Assembly (NCBI RefSeq): GCF_940670765.1 | Contig: NZ_CALNVW010000031.1 | Location: 1 to 64,000, forward strand | Direction of reading: 5' to 3' | DNA length: 64,000 nt | DNA from: Streptomyces sp. A 4/2 | GTDB lineage: Bacteria; Actinomycetota; Actinomycetes; Streptomycetales; Streptomycetaceae | Shown: one piece after another, positions 8,408-17,863 of the stretch | Layout of the letters: every line of letters starts with the position of its first letter | How positions within the stretch are numbered: position 1 is the first letter of the stretch | Program-made: the position numbers and the translations under genes | Notes under the pieces: generated by a model | What the model was told of the DNA's origin: nothing | The model's database searches: none | The model's input: only the letters and a program-made list of their open reading frames with translations

Positions 8408-8701
8408 ATGAGTGACGCGATGCCGGAGCCCTCCGGGGCCGAGCCCGGGACCCGGCCCGGTGCGGAGTACGACCCGGCGGCCCCGGCCCCGCTGGGTGTG
8501 GTGCGTACGCCCACCGGGAACGAACGGGTGGACGGCGTACTCGACCGTCTGGCCGATGCCGACCACCTCGCCGCCGACGGACATGTCGGGGTGTACGAGG
8601 ATGTACACCGGGGACTGCGCGCGGCGCTCGACGCGCTGGACGCACACCCGGGACCGCCGGTCCCGGCCCGTGGTCCCCTTCCTCACGACAGCAGGAGCTG
8701 A
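8408..8701 (+). CDS. Small conserved hypothetical protein upstream of tlyA
   Basis: This 97-residue hydrophilic protein is rich in Pro, Ala and Asp and has no signal peptide or membrane segment. A central helical part (VDGVLDRLADADHLAADGH) is followed by VYEDVHRGLRAALDAL. TAGCGT at 8396-8401 lies six bases before the ATG, so a leaderless start is likely. It lies 7 bp before tlyA. A small hypothetical gene occupies the same position before tlyA in mycobacteria (Rv1693). Function unknown. Confidence 0.75.
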   Translation: MSDAMPEPSGAEPGTRPGAEYDPAAPAPLGVVRTPTGNERVDGVLDRLADADHLAADGHVGVYEDVHRGLRAALDALDAHPGPPVPARGPLPHDSRS

Positions 8702-8708
8702 ACCGAAC

Positions 8709-9524
8709 GTGGCAGGAGTGGCACGCCGACGCCTGGACGCCGAGCTGGTCCGCCGGAGCCTCGCACGCTCGCGGGAGCACGCGAGCCAGCTGATCGCGGC
8801 AGGGCGGGTGACGGTCGGCGGCGCCACCGCGACGAAGGCCGCCACCCAGGTCGAGACGAGCGCGGCCGTGGTCGTACGCAAGGACGACAGCGACCCGGAC
8901 TACGTCTCGCGAGGCGGTCACAAGCTCGCGGGTGCCTTCGCGGCGTTCGTACCGCTCGGCCTGCGGGTCGAGGGACGCCGGGCGCTCGACGCGGGGGCGT
9001 CGACCGGCGGATTCACCGACGTACTGCTGCGGTCCGGCGCCGCGCAGGTCGTCGCGGTGGATGTCGGGTACGGGCAGCTCGCCTGGTCGCTGCAGAGCGA
9101 CGACCGGGTCACCGTCAAGGACCGCACGAACGTACGCGAGTTGACGCTGGAGGCGATCGGCGGGGAAGCCGTCGACCTCGTCGTCGGCGATCTCTCGTTC
9201 ATCGCGCTGGGACTGGTGCTGCCCGCCCTGGTGCGGTGCGCGGGGCCCGACGCCGACCTGGTGCTGATGGTGAAACCGCAGTTCGAGATCGGCAAGGACC
9301 GGCTGGGCAGCGGCGGAGTCGTCCGCAGCCCGGAACTGCGGGCGGAGACCGTCAGGACCGTGGCACGACAGGCCGCGGAGCTCGGACTCGGAGTACGGGG
9401 GGTCACCGCGAGCCCGCTGCCCGGCCCTTCGGGAAATGTCGAGTACTTTCTGTGGCTGCGGGCGGATGCGCCCGCGCTCGATCCGGCGGATGTGGAGCGT
9501 GCAGTGGCGGAGGGGCCGCAGTGA
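8709..9524 (+). CDS. tlyA: TlyA family rRNA (cytidine-2'-O)-methyltransferase / hemolysin-like protein
   Basis: This 271-residue protein has an N-terminal S4 RNA-binding domain (residues about 5-65: RRRLDAELVRR, then the SREHASQLIAAGRVTVGG stretch) and a class I methyltransferase domain with SAM motif DAGASTGGFTD. TlyA enzymes 2'-O-methylate 16S and 23S rRNA at the subunit interface and confer capreomycin sensitivity. The GTG start at 8709 gives the usual MAGVARRRLD terminus and follows AGGAG. It overlaps nadK by 4 bp (GTGA), so the two are translationally coupled. Confidence 0.93.
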   Translation: MAGVARRRLDAELVRRSLARSREHASQLIAAGRVTVGGATATKAATQVETSAAVVVRKDDSDPDYVSRGGHKLAGAFAAFVPLGLRVEGRRALDAGASTGGFTDVLLRSGAAQVVAVDVGYGQLAWSLQSDDRVTVKDRTNVRELTLEAIGGEAVDLVVGDLSFIALGLVLPALVRCAGPDADLVLMVKPQFEIGKDRLGSGGVVRSPELRAETVRTVARQAAELGLGVRGVTASPLPGPSGNVEYFLWLRADAPALDPADVERAVAEGPQ

Positions 9525-10456
9525 CGGATGCAGCATCACTTTCAGCACTACCAGAACCAGCAGATTCACGCACAGTCTTCCTGCTCGCCCACACCGGGAG
9601 GCCCGCGGCGATCCGCAGCGCCGAGCTGGTGGTGGAGGGCCTGCTGAAGTCCGGGCTGCGGGTCCGGGTCCTCGCGACGGAGGCAGCGGATCTGCCGCTG
9701 CCGCACTCGGTCGAACTCGTCACCGAGGCCACACCCGCGGCACTGGACGGCTGCGAGCTCCTGATCGTCCTCGGCGGTGACGGCACCCTGCTGCGTGGGG
9801 CCGAGTTCGCGCGCGCCTCGGGTGTGCCGATGCTCGGCGTCAACCTCGGCCGGGTCGGATTCCTCGCCGAGGCCGAGCGCGACGACCTCGACAAGGTCGT
9901 GGACCGGGTGGTCACCCGGTCGTACGAGGTCGAGGAGCGGATGACCGTCGACGTCGTCGTGCACAACAACGGTGACGTGGTGCACCGGGACTGGGCACTC
10001 AACGAGGCCGCCGTCCAGAAGACGGAACCCGAGCGGATGCTGGAGGTCGTCCTGGAGATCGACGGGCGGCCGGTGACCGGCTTCGGCTGCGACGGCATCG
10101 TCTGCGCCACCCCGACCGGTTCGACGGCGTACGCCTTCTCGGCGGGCGGGCCCGTCGTGTGGCCCGAGGTGGAGGCGCTGCTGATGGTGCCCATCGGGGC
10201 GCACGCGCTGTTCGCCAAGCCGCTGGTGACCTCCCCGGCCTCGGTCCTGGCGGTCGAGGTGCAGCCGCACACCCCGCACGGTGTCCTGTGGTGCGACGGA
10301 CGCCGTTCGATCGGACTGCCGGCCGGTGCCCGGGTGGAGGTACGGCGGGGAGCGGTACCCGTACGGCTGGCACGGCTGCACCACGCCTCGTTCACGGACC
10401 GGCTGGTGGCCAAGTTCGCCCTGCCGGTGGCGGGCTGGCGCGGGGCGCCGAACTAG
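9521..10456 (+). CDS. nadK: NAD kinase
   Basis: This 311-residue enzyme phosphorylates NAD to NADP. It shows the catalytic GGDGTLLR motif, NLGRVGFLAE, and the substrate-binding GCDGIVCATPTGSTAYAF segment. The start is the GTG inside the tlyA stop (GTGA). The order tlyA-nadK-recN is conserved across actinobacteria. A GC-rich hairpin follows the gene. Confidence 0.95.
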   Translation: MTDAASLSALPEPADSRTVFLLAHTGRPAAIRSAELVVEGLLKSGLRVRVLATEAADLPLPHSVELVTEATPAALDGCELLIVLGGDGTLLRGAEFARASGVPMLGVNLGRVGFLAEAERDDLDKVVDRVVTRSYEVEERMTVDVVVHNNGDVVHRDWALNEAAVQKTEPERMLEVVLEIDGRPVTGFGCDGIVCATPTGSTAYAFSAGGPVVWPEVEALLMVPIGAHALFAKPLVTSPASVLAVEVQPHTPHGVLWCDGRRSIGLPAGARVEVRRGAVPVRLARLHHASFTDRLVAKFALPVAGWRGAPN

Positions 10457-10501
10457 GTGTTCCCGCGCCGGACCGACCGGTGCACGGGAGGGTGACGGTA
10501 C

Positions 10502-10525
10502 GGGGCCCGTCGCACACCGGGCCCC
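10502..10525 (+). terminator. Possible terminator after nadK
   Basis: An 8-bp GC-only inverted repeat (GGGGCCCG and CGGGCCCC) with an 8-nt loop lies between nadK and the recN promoter. There is no T run, which is common in this genus; it could be weak. Confidence 0.45.
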
Positions 10526-10533
10526 GGACCTCG

Positions 10534-10539
10534 TAAGGT
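10534..10539 (+). promoter_or_regulatory. -10 box of a leaderless recN promoter
   Basis: TAAGGT fits the TAnnnT -10 consensus and ends seven bases before the GTG at 10547. That geometry places the transcription start at or next to the start codon. No clear -35 box was seen. Confidence 0.5.
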
Positions 10540-10546
10540 CGTGTCC

Positions 10547-12277
10547 GTGTTGGAGGAGATGCGGATACGGTCGCTCGGAGTCATCGACGACGCCGTGGTG
10601 GAGCTTTCACCCGGCTTCACCGCGGTGACCGGTGAGACCGGCGCGGGCAAGACCATGGTCGTGACCAGCCTCGGGCTGCTGCTCGGCGGGCGCGCCGACG
10701 CCGCGCTGGTGCGGCTCGGTGCCAAGTCGGCGGTGGTCGAGGGGCGGATCACCATGGCCGCGGACGCGCCTGCCGCCGTACGCGCCGAGGAAGCGGGCGC
10801 CGAGCTGGACGACGGGGCGCTGCTGGTCAGCCGGACGATCTCGGCGGAAGGGCGCTCCCGGGCGCACATCGGCGGGCGCTCCGTACCCGTCGGGCTCCTC
10901 GCCGAGCTCGCCGACGAACTGGTCGCCGTGCACGGTCAGACCGACCAGCAGGGGCTGCTGCGCCCGGCCAGGCAGCGCCAGGCGCTGGACCGGTACGCGG
11001 GCGAGGCCGTCGCGAAGCCGCACCTCACGTACGCGGCCGCCTACCGGCGACTGCGCGAGGTGGTCGTGGAGTTGGACGAACTCACCACCCGGGCACGCGA
11101 GCGGGCCCAGGAGGCGGATCTGCTGCGCTTCGGGCTCGACGAGGTCGCCGCGGTGGAGCCGCTGCCGGGTGAGGACGCCGAACTCGCCGCCGAGGCCGAG
11201 CGCCTCGGTCACGCCGAAGCGCTCGCCTCGGCCGCGTCCACCGCGCACACCGCGCTCGTCGGCAACCCGGAGGACCCGGAGAGCCTCGACGCGACGACCC
11301 TGGTCGCCGGGTCCGGGCGGGCGCTCGACGCCGTACGCTCCCACGACCCGGCGCTGGCCGCGCTCGCCGAACGCATCGGGGAGATCGGCATCCTGCTCGC
11401 CGACGTCTCGGGCGAACTGGCGGGATACGCGGACAATCTGGACGCCGACCCGCTGCGGCTCGCCGCGGTGGAGGAGCGGCGGGCGGCGCTGACCCAGCTC
11501 ACCCGCAAGTACGGCGCGGACATCGCCGCCGTGCTGGCCTGGGCCGAGGAGGGCGCCGCGCGCCTCACCGAACTGGAGGGCGACGACGACCGGATCGGTG
11601 AACTGACAGTGGAGCGCGACACGCTGCGCGCCGAACTGTCCGGCCTCGCCCAGGCGCTCACCGACGCCCGTACGGAGGCGGCGCACCGGTTCGCCGACGC
11701 CGTCACCGCCGAACTCGCCTCGCTCGCCATGCCGCACGCCCGGGTGTCGATCGACCTCCGCCAGACCGAGGACCCGCAGGGCATCGAGGTCGGCGGCCGG
11801 CTCGTCGCCTACGGACCGCTGGGCGTCGACGAGGTCGAGCTGCTGCTCGCCCCGCACCCCGGTGCGGCGGCACGGCCGATCTCCAAGGGGGCGTCGGGCG
11901 GTGAGCTCTCGCGGGTCATGCTGGCCGTCGAGGTCGTCTTCGCCGGTTCCGACCCCGTACCGACGTACCTCTTCGACGAGGTCGACGCCGGAGTGGGCGG
12001 CAAGGCAGCCGTGGAGGTCGGGCGGCGGCTGGCCCGGCTGGCGAAGTCCGCCCAGGTGGTGGTCGTCACGCATCTGCCGCAGGTCGCCGCCTTCGCCGAC
12101 CGGCAGCTGCTGGTCGAGAAGACCAACGACGGCTCGGTGACCAGCAGTGGGGTCACGATCCTGGAGGGCGAGGACCGGGTGCGGGAGCTCTCACGGATGC
12201 TCGCGGGCCAGGAGGACTCGGAAACGGCACGGGCGCACGCGGAGGAACTGCTGGCGACGGCGCGCGCGGACGGCTGA
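10547..12277 (+). CDS. recN: DNA repair protein RecN
   Basis: This 576-residue SMC-like ATPase acts in double-strand break repair. It has an N-terminal Walker A GETGAGKTM, a coiled-coil middle (about residues 150-370), the ABC signature SGGELSRVMLA, and Walker B YLFDEVDAGVGG. The N-terminus MLEEMRIRSLGVIDDAVVEL is typical. The GTG at 10547 is chosen over the GTG at 10541 because a -10 box seven bases upstream fits a leaderless mRNA and because homologues start there. Confidence 0.95.
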   Translation: MLEEMRIRSLGVIDDAVVELSPGFTAVTGETGAGKTMVVTSLGLLLGGRADAALVRLGAKSAVVEGRITMAADAPAAVRAEEAGAELDDGALLVSRTISAEGRSRAHIGGRSVPVGLLAELADELVAVHGQTDQQGLLRPARQRQALDRYAGEAVAKPHLTYAAAYRRLREVVVELDELTTRARERAQEADLLRFGLDEVAAVEPLPGEDAELAAEAERLGHAEALASAASTAHTALVGNPEDPESLDATTLVAGSGRALDAVRSHDPALAALAERIGEIGILLADVSGELAGYADNLDADPLRLAAVEERRAALTQLTRKYGADIAAVLAWAEEGAARLTELEGDDDRIGELTVERDTLRAELSGLAQALTDARTEAAHRFADAVTAELASLAMPHARVSIDLRQTEDPQGIEVGGRLVAYGPLGVDEVELLLAPHPGAAARPISKGASGGELSRVMLAVEVVFAGSDPVPTYLFDEVDAGVGGKAAVEVGRRLARLAKSAQVVVVTHLPQVAAFADRQLLVEKTNDGSVTSSGVTILEGEDRVRELSRMLAGQEDSETARAHAEELLATARADG

Positions 12278-12361
12278 CGGGGCGCCCCCGGCGAGCCCGA
12301 GTTTCGGAGGGGTGAGGGGGAGTGATGGGGTGCGGCCCGCCGGGCGCCGGAGCGCGCCCCC

Positions 12362-12367
12362 TAGGCT
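12362..12367 (+). promoter_or_regulatory. -10 box of a leaderless promoter
   Basis: TAGGCT ends seven bases before the ATG at 12375 and there is no ribosome-binding site in between, so transcription probably starts at the ATG. No clear -35 box was seen. Confidence 0.5.
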
Positions 12368-12374
12368 GGGCCGC

Positions 12375-13145
12375 ATGAGCAGACACGGCGCCCGAACAGC
12401 CGCACTCCTGGCCGCCTTCGGCGCCACCCGCGCCGTCGCCACCGGGCTGCGCCGCCGCACCCCGGGCGGCCCTGCCCGCTGGGAGCGCACGAACTACGCC
12501 GGGCGCACCGTTGACCTCTGCGCGGGCCCCGCCACCACCGTGGGCGCGACCCTCGGCGCGGCCGTCGGCACGTTCCCGCCCCGGGCCCGTGGCGCAGCCG
12601 CTCTCTCCGTCCTCGTGGCCGGGGCCTGCGGGGCCTACGACGATGTCGCCGGTGCCGGGGACCCGCGCCGCGGATTCCGCGCGCACCTCGGGGCGCTGCG
12701 GCAGGGCGAGATCACCAGCGGCGCCGTGAAGCTCTTCGGGATCGGCGCGGCCGGTCTCGCCGCGGGCGTGCTGTTGAAGGACCGGCCCGTCGACCGGCTG
12801 CTCGCCGGGGTCGTCGTCGCCGGTACCGCGCACTTCGTCAACCTGGTGGACGTGCACCCCGGCCGGGCCACCGTCGCCGTGCTCGGGCTCGCGGCCCCCG
12901 GACTGCTCCGCCGCGGCCCCGCCGGAGCGCTGGCCGCGGCCCCGCTGGGAGCGGCAGCCGCGGTCGTCGTCGACGACCTGGCCGAGCAGACCATGCTCGG
13001 GGACGCGGGCGCTCACGCGCTCGGAGCCGCCCTCGGGGTGGCGATCGTCGCGGGCAACGGACGGGCCGGACTCGCCGCGCACGCGGCAGCCGTGCTCGCC
13101 GCCGCCGCGTACGGTGACAAGGTGAGCCGCGCGGCCATGGGTTGA
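12375..13145 (+). CDS. WecA/MraY-like membrane protein
   Basis: This 256-residue Ala/Gly-rich protein has about six to seven hydrophobic segments. The segments GAYDDVAGAGDPRRGFRAHL and FVNLVDVHPGRA resemble the Asp-rich cytoplasmic loops of polyprenyl-phosphate sugar-1-phosphate transferases (MraY/WecA). The usual family length is 320-360, so it is a short member and its activity is uncertain. It is followed by a glycosyltransferase, which would fit a lipid-linked glycan step. It sits between recN and pyrG, where mycobacteria carry Rv1697/Rv1698. Confidence 0.65.
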   Translation: MSRHGARTAALLAAFGATRAVATGLRRRTPGGPARWERTNYAGRTVDLCAGPATTVGATLGAAVGTFPPRARGAAALSVLVAGACGAYDDVAGAGDPRRGFRAHLGALRQGEITSGAVKLFGIGAAGLAAGVLLKDRPVDRLLAGVVVAGTAHFVNLVDVHPGRATVAVLGLAAPGLLRRGPAGALAAAPLGAAAAVVVDDLAEQTMLGDAGAHALGAALGVAIVAGNGRAGLAAHAAAVLAAAAYGDKVSRAAMG

Positions 13146-13291
13146 GCCGGCGCTCACCCGTGTGAGTGACAGCCCAGGCGCGTTGACGCGACCGCACAGG
13201 GGCTCGCCCGCCAGGAGGGTGCCGGAACGTTCGTACGGGCTGGCATCCTGGAGCGCACCCCCGCCCGACGCCGACTCAGGAGCTCCGGTCA

Positions 13292-14410
13292 GTGAGCAGC
13301 ACCCAGGTCCCGCCGTACGGCCGTTCACCTCTGCGCGCCGTCCACGTGCTCGGTGGCGGCTCCGCTGGCAGCAGCGCACATGTCCGGTCCGTCGCCGGTG
13401 GACTGGTCGAGAGGGGCGTGCACGTCACCGTGTGCGCCCCCGCCGAGTTGGAGGAGGCGTACGGCTTCAGCGAGGTGGGCGCGCGCTTCGTGCCCGTACC
13501 CCGGCGCAGTGATCCGGCGGCGGTCGCCGCCCTGCGCGCCGCCTGTCTGCCCGCCGACGTGGTGCACGCGCACGGTCTGAACGCCGCCGTACGGGCCTCG
13601 TTGGCGCTCAGCGGGCTGCGGTTGCCGCTGGTCGTGACCCTGCACACCCGCTCCCACGCCGAGGGCGCGCGGCGACGGCTGGCGCGGCTGATGGAGCGAA
13701 GGGCCGTCAGGGCGGCGGCCGTTGTGCTCGGTACGTCGTCCGAACTGGTCGACAGGGCGCGCCGCCGGGGGGCGCGCGACGCGCGGCTCGCGCCGGTCAC
13801 TGTCCCCGCACCCCGACCGGCCGCGGGCGGGACGGAGAGCAAGGCGCGCGCCGAACTCGGCGCGGTCGAGCGGCCGTTGCTGATGGCCGTGGGCAACCTG
13901 GCCGCGCACCGCGGCTACGGGGCCCTGCTGGACGCCGCCCGGCTCTGGCAGCACCTCGATCCCGTACCGCTGCTGGTGATCGCGGGCGAGGGCCCGGAGC
14001 GGGCCGAACTCCAGCGCCGCATCGAGACCGAGTCGCTGGCGGTCCAGCTCATCGGCAGCCGGGACGACGTCACGGAACTGCTCGCGGCGGCCGATGTCGC
14101 TGTTCTGCCCAGCCGTTGGGAGGCGCGGTCGCTGCTGGCGCAGGAGGCGCTGCGGCTGGGTGTGCCGCTGGTCGCCACCGCGGTCGGCGGGGTGCCCGAG
14201 CTGGTCGGTGACGCCGCCGAACTCGTGCCGTACGGCGACCCCGAGGCGCTGGCCGCGCGGGTGACCGGACTGCTCGCCGACCCGGCCCGCCGCCTGCTGC
14301 TCGCCGAAGCGGGGCGCGCCCAGGCGCGGAGCTGGCCGACCGAGGACGACACGGTGGCCCAAGTGCTCAGCATCTACGACGAGTTGACCGAGACGGTCCG
14401 TATCCGCTGA
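13292..14410 (+). CDS. Glycosyltransferase family 4 protein
   Basis: This 372-residue GT-B enzyme has an N-terminal acceptor-side glycine-rich loop (VLGGGSAGSSAHVRSVAGGL) and a C-terminal GT4 donor site with EGPERAEL, LPSRWEARSLLAQEALRLG and the following VATAVGGVPELV. It probably transfers a sugar from an activated nucleotide donor; donor and acceptor are unknown. The GTG start follows AGGAGC with about 8 nt spacing. It may work with the WecA-like protein upstream. Confidence 0.88.
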   Translation: MSSTQVPPYGRSPLRAVHVLGGGSAGSSAHVRSVAGGLVERGVHVTVCAPAELEEAYGFSEVGARFVPVPRRSDPAAVAALRAACLPADVVHAHGLNAAVRASLALSGLRLPLVVTLHTRSHAEGARRRLARLMERRAVRAAAVVLGTSSELVDRARRRGARDARLAPVTVPAPRPAAGGTESKARAELGAVERPLLMAVGNLAAHRGYGALLDAARLWQHLDPVPLLVIAGEGPERAELQRRIETESLAVQLIGSRDDVTELLAAADVAVLPSRWEARSLLAQEALRLGVPLVATAVGGVPELVGDAAELVPYGDPEALAARVTGLLADPARRLLLAEAGRAQARSWPTEDDTVAQVLSIYDELTETVRIR

Positions 14411-14435
14411 GGCCGTCGACAGGCACCCGGCCGCA

Positions 14436-16025
14436 TCAGGGCGTGTGCCGGCGGGCCCGGAGCGCCAGGCCGAGGGCCAGCACCGCCTGCGGGTCGTCCA
14501 GATCGGTGCCCAGGAGTTCGGCGATCCGGGCGAGGCGGTTGTACAGCGTCTGGCGGTTGAGATGCAGCTCGCGCGCCGTCTCCGCCTTGCGCCCCGCGTG
14601 CGCCAGATAGGTTTCGAGGGTGGGCAGCAACGCCGGCCGCGAGGTGCGGTCGTGCGCGCGCAGCGGCCCGATCGCCCGGTCCACGAAGGCCGCGAGGTCC
14701 GGCTGGTCCCGCAGTCGCCACAGCAGCAGATCGATGTCGAGGCGCCGGGCGTCGTACCAGGGGCGGTCGGAGAGGCCCTGCGCGGCAGTGGCCGTCTCCG
14801 CCGCGTGCCGCAGCCCGGCCGAGGCGGCGGCCCAGCCGCCCGCCACGCCCACCACCACGATCGGCGGATGCGCACCGGCCCGCTCCAGCCCGGCGCGCGC
14901 CACACCCGCCCGCAGCGCCACGGCGACCCGGTCGGCCACCGCGGTGCGCTCCGACTCCGTCCGCAGCCCCAGCAGCAGCGGCACCCGGCCCTCGACGGGC
15001 CGGACGCCGAGCAGGACCGGAACGCCCACCGCGCTCAGCTCCTCCAGGACGGCGCGGGCCAGCACGGCCCAGTTGCCCGAGGGAGACAGCTCGGCGGCCA
15101 GCCGCATCACCACGGGCAGCAGAGGGCCGTCGCCGGGCTTGAAACCCAGCACCCGGGCCTGCGCGGGGGCGTCCTGGGCCGAGACGCGGCCCTCGGCGAG
15201 GTCGGTCAGGAAGTCGCCCCGCCCCCGTGCGGCCAGCTCCTCCTCCTGCCGGGCCTGCATCAGTACGACGGCCAGGATCCCGGCCGCCCGCTCGGCCGCC
15301 ATCCGGTGCACCGGAGCCAGCGGGGCCGCCACCGGGAGGAGGGCCAGCCTGGCCCGGACCGAACCGGTGCCGGACCCGCCGCCCGGTACGTCCACCAGGA
15401 CGGCGCCCGTGGGCCGGTGCCCGCGCAGCCCCTCCCACACCTGGAGCGGCTCACCGTCCCCCGCGGCGTACAGCAACTGCCCGTCGGAGGTCTCCAGGAA
15501 CACCGGATTGGCGGTGAACTCGGCGAGGACGGAGAGCACTTGGGGCACTCCGCCGCCGCCGAGCAGCGCCTGGGTGCACCGCCGGTGCACCTCGTCGGCG
15601 CGCTGTATCAGCGCGTAGTGACCGTTGACGATCTCGGTGTGGATCTCTTCGGTCACCGACACGAAGGGCACCTCACGGTGCAGCTGGACCAGGGGCAGTC
15701 CGGCTGCCCGCGCGGTCTCCACCAGCGTCGTGGGAAGTGTGCCGAAGCGCGGGCCCAGCTCCACCACGAGCGCGGCGATCCCGCGGTCGGCCAGCCTGCG
15801 GACGAACGCCCGCTGCTCGGCGGGCCGGGTGCCGAGTCCCAGCCCGGTGGTGAGCAGTAGTTCGCCGCCCTTGAGCAGCGAGGCGATGTTCGGCACCTCA
15901 CCGGCGTGCACCCAGCGCACCGTGCGGCCGAGGCGGTCGGCGCCCGCCACGACCTCGGGCAGCCCACTGCGCAGTCCCGGCAGCTCAAGCGCCCGCTGCA
16001 CCGTGATCCCGCCCTGGTTCTCCAT
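14436..16025 (-). CDS. PucR family transcriptional regulator
   Basis: This 529-residue regulator has an N-terminal PucR domain (VQRALELPGLRSG, then LLKGGELLLTTGLGLG; residues about 8-125), a central CdaR-like GGDEF-related region, and a C-terminal PucR-type helix-turn-helix (residues about 465-525) with ELHLNRQTLYNRLARIAELL. Members often control purine, amino-acid or other nitrogen catabolism. Its targets cannot be read from the context; it lies tail to tail with the glycosyltransferase gene and 35 bp downstream of the GH15 gene on the same strand. Confidence 0.9.
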   Translation of the reverse strand: MENQGGITVQRALELPGLRSGLPEVVAGADRLGRTVRWVHAGEVPNIASLLKGGELLLTTGLGLGTRPAEQRAFVRRLADRGIAALVVELGPRFGTLPTTLVETARAAGLPLVQLHREVPFVSVTEEIHTEIVNGHYALIQRADEVHRRCTQALLGGGGVPQVLSVLAEFTANPVFLETSDGQLLYAAGDGEPLQVWEGLRGHRPTGAVLVDVPGGGSGTGSVRARLALLPVAAPLAPVHRMAAERAAGILAVVLMQARQEEELAARGRGDFLTDLAEGRVSAQDAPAQARVLGFKPGDGPLLPVVMRLAAELSPSGNWAVLARAVLEELSAVGVPVLLGVRPVEGRVPLLLGLRTESERTAVADRVAVALRAGVARAGLERAGAHPPIVVVGVAGGWAAASAGLRHAAETATAAQGLSDRPWYDARRLDIDLLLWRLRDQPDLAAFVDRAIGPLRAHDRTSRPALLPTLETYLAHAGRKAETARELHLNRQTLYNRLARIAELLGTDLDDPQAVLALGLALRARRHTP

Positions 16026-16060
16026 GGGCCGGACGCTACCCGAAGCCGCCCGGCCGCAGG

Positions 16061-17863
16061 TCAGCCCCCGTACGCACCCGAAGCGGTGAGCCGCAGCGCG
16101 GTGTCGATCAGCGGCACGTGGCTGAACGCCTGGGGGAAGTTCCCCACCTGGCGCTGGAGCCTGGGGTCCCACTCCTCGGCGAGCAGCCCCAGGTCGTTCC
16201 GGAGACCCAGCAACTTGTCGAAGAGCTGCCGGGCCTCGTCGACCCGGCCGATCATCGCCAGGTCGTCCGCGAGCCAGAAGGAACAGGCGAGGAAGGCGCC
16301 CTCGTCCCCTTCCAGCCCGTCGACGCCCGCCGAGCCGCCGGCCGTCGGATAGCGCAGGACGAACCCGTCAGGCGTGGACAGCTCGCGCTGGATGGCCTCG
16401 ACGGTGCCGATGACCCGCTTGTCGTCCGGTGGCAGGAAGCCCATCTGCGGGATGAGCAGCAGGGAGGCGTCCAGCTCCTTCGACCCGTAGGACTGGGTGA
16501 AGGTGTTGCGCTCCTTGTCGTAGCCCTTCTCGCAGACATCACGGTGGATGTCGTCGCGCAGCTCGCGCCAGCGCTCGACCGGGCCGTCGACGTCGCCGGA
16601 CTCGATCAGCTTGATGGTGCGGTCGACGGCGACCCAGGCCATCACCTTGGAGTGCACGAAGTGGCGGCGGGGGCCGCGCACCTCCCAGATGCCCTCGTCC
16701 GGCTGGTCCCAGTGGTCCTCCAGGTACTGGATCAGCTTGATCTGGAGCAGCGAGGCGTAGTCGCTGCGGGCCAGGCCCGTCATGTGCGCGAGGTGCAGGG
16801 CCTCGGTCACTTCGCCGTACACGTCCAGCTGGAGCTGACCGGCCGCGCCGTTGCCCACCCGGACCGGGCCCGAGTTCTCGTACCCGGGCAGCCAGTCGAG
16901 TTCGGCCTCGCCCAGCTCACGCTCACCGGCGATCCCGTACATGATCTGCAGGTTCTCCGGGTCACCGGCGACCGCGCGCAGCAGCCATTCACGCCAGGCG
17001 CGGGCTTCCTCGCGGTAGCCGGTGCGCAGCAGCGACGACAGGGTGATCGCGGCGTCACGCAGCCAGGTGTAGCGGTAGTCCCAGTTCCTGGACCCGCCGA
17101 TGTCCTCGGGGAGCGAGGTGGTCGGCGCGGCGACGATGCCGCCGGTGGGCGCGTAGGTGAGGGCCTTGAGCGTGATCAGCGAGCGGACCACCGCTTCACG
17201 GTAAGGGCCGTGATAGGTGCACTGATCGACCCATTCGCGCCAGAAGTCCTCCGTCGCCACCAGCGAGTTCTCCGGCTCGGGAAGCGCGGGCGGGGCCTTG
17301 TGCGAGGGCTCCCAGCTGATGGTGAAGGCGATCCGGTCGCCGGGTCCCACGGTGAAGTCGGAGTACGTCGTGAGGTCCTCGCCGAAGGTCTCGGCGGTGG
17401 TGTCCAGCCAGACCGAATCGGGTCCGGCGACCGCGACCGTACGCCCGTCCACCTTGTGGACCCAGGGCGTCACCCGTCCGTAGCTGAACCGCATCCGGAG
17501 CGCGGAGCGCATCGGGACGCGCCCGGTGACCCCCTCCACGATGCGGATCAGCTGGGGTGCGCCGTCACGCGGTGGCATGAAATCCGTCACACGGACCGTG
17601 CCGCGTGGTGTGTCCCACTCCGATTCGAGGATCAGTGAATCCCCGCGGTAGCGGCGCCGGTCGGCGACCGGCGGGCATGCCGAAGGGGCATGTGCGGGTC
17701 CCAGTCGCCAGAAACCGTTCTCCTCGGTTCCCAGCAGTCCGGCAAAGACGGCGTGCGAGTCGAAGCGGGGAAGGCACAGCCAGTCGGCTGTACCGTCCCG
17801 GCAGACCAGGGCGGCGGTCTGCATGTCTCCGATGAGTGCGTAATCCTCGATGCGCCCGGCCAC
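16061..17863 (-). CDS. Glycoside hydrolase family 15 protein (glucoamylase/trehalase type)
   Basis: This 600-residue cytoplasmic protein has an N-terminal beta-sandwich domain (VAGRIEDYALIGD start) and an alpha/alpha-barrel GH15 domain. The conserved catalytic-acid region reads NWDYRYTWLRDAA and the second acidic motif is LLAEEWDP. No signal peptide is present. Actinobacterial members include cytoplasmic trehalases and glucoamylase-like enzymes, so the substrate may be trehalose or an alpha-glucan. The GTG at 17863 has GGAG with good spacing and matches the family start. A tandem palindromic operator-like site lies 70-110 bases upstream. Confidence 0.9.
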   Translation of the reverse strand: MAGRIEDYALIGDMQTAALVCRDGTADWLCLPRFDSHAVFAGLLGTEENGFWRLGPAHAPSACPPVADRRRYRGDSLILESEWDTPRGTVRVTDFMPPRDGAPQLIRIVEGVTGRVPMRSALRMRFSYGRVTPWVHKVDGRTVAVAGPDSVWLDTTAETFGEDLTTYSDFTVGPGDRIAFTISWEPSHKAPPALPEPENSLVATEDFWREWVDQCTYHGPYREAVVRSLITLKALTYAPTGGIVAAPTTSLPEDIGGSRNWDYRYTWLRDAAITLSSLLRTGYREEARAWREWLLRAVAGDPENLQIMYGIAGERELGEAELDWLPGYENSGPVRVGNGAAGQLQLDVYGEVTEALHLAHMTGLARSDYASLLQIKLIQYLEDHWDQPDEGIWEVRGPRRHFVHSKVMAWVAVDRTIKLIESGDVDGPVERWRELRDDIHRDVCEKGYDKERNTFTQSYGSKELDASLLLIPQMGFLPPDDKRVIGTVEAIQRELSTPDGFVLRYPTAGGSAGVDGLEGDEGAFLACSFWLADDLAMIGRVDEARQLFDKLLGLRNDLGLLAEEWDPRLQRQVGNFPQAFSHVPLIDTALRLTASGAYGG

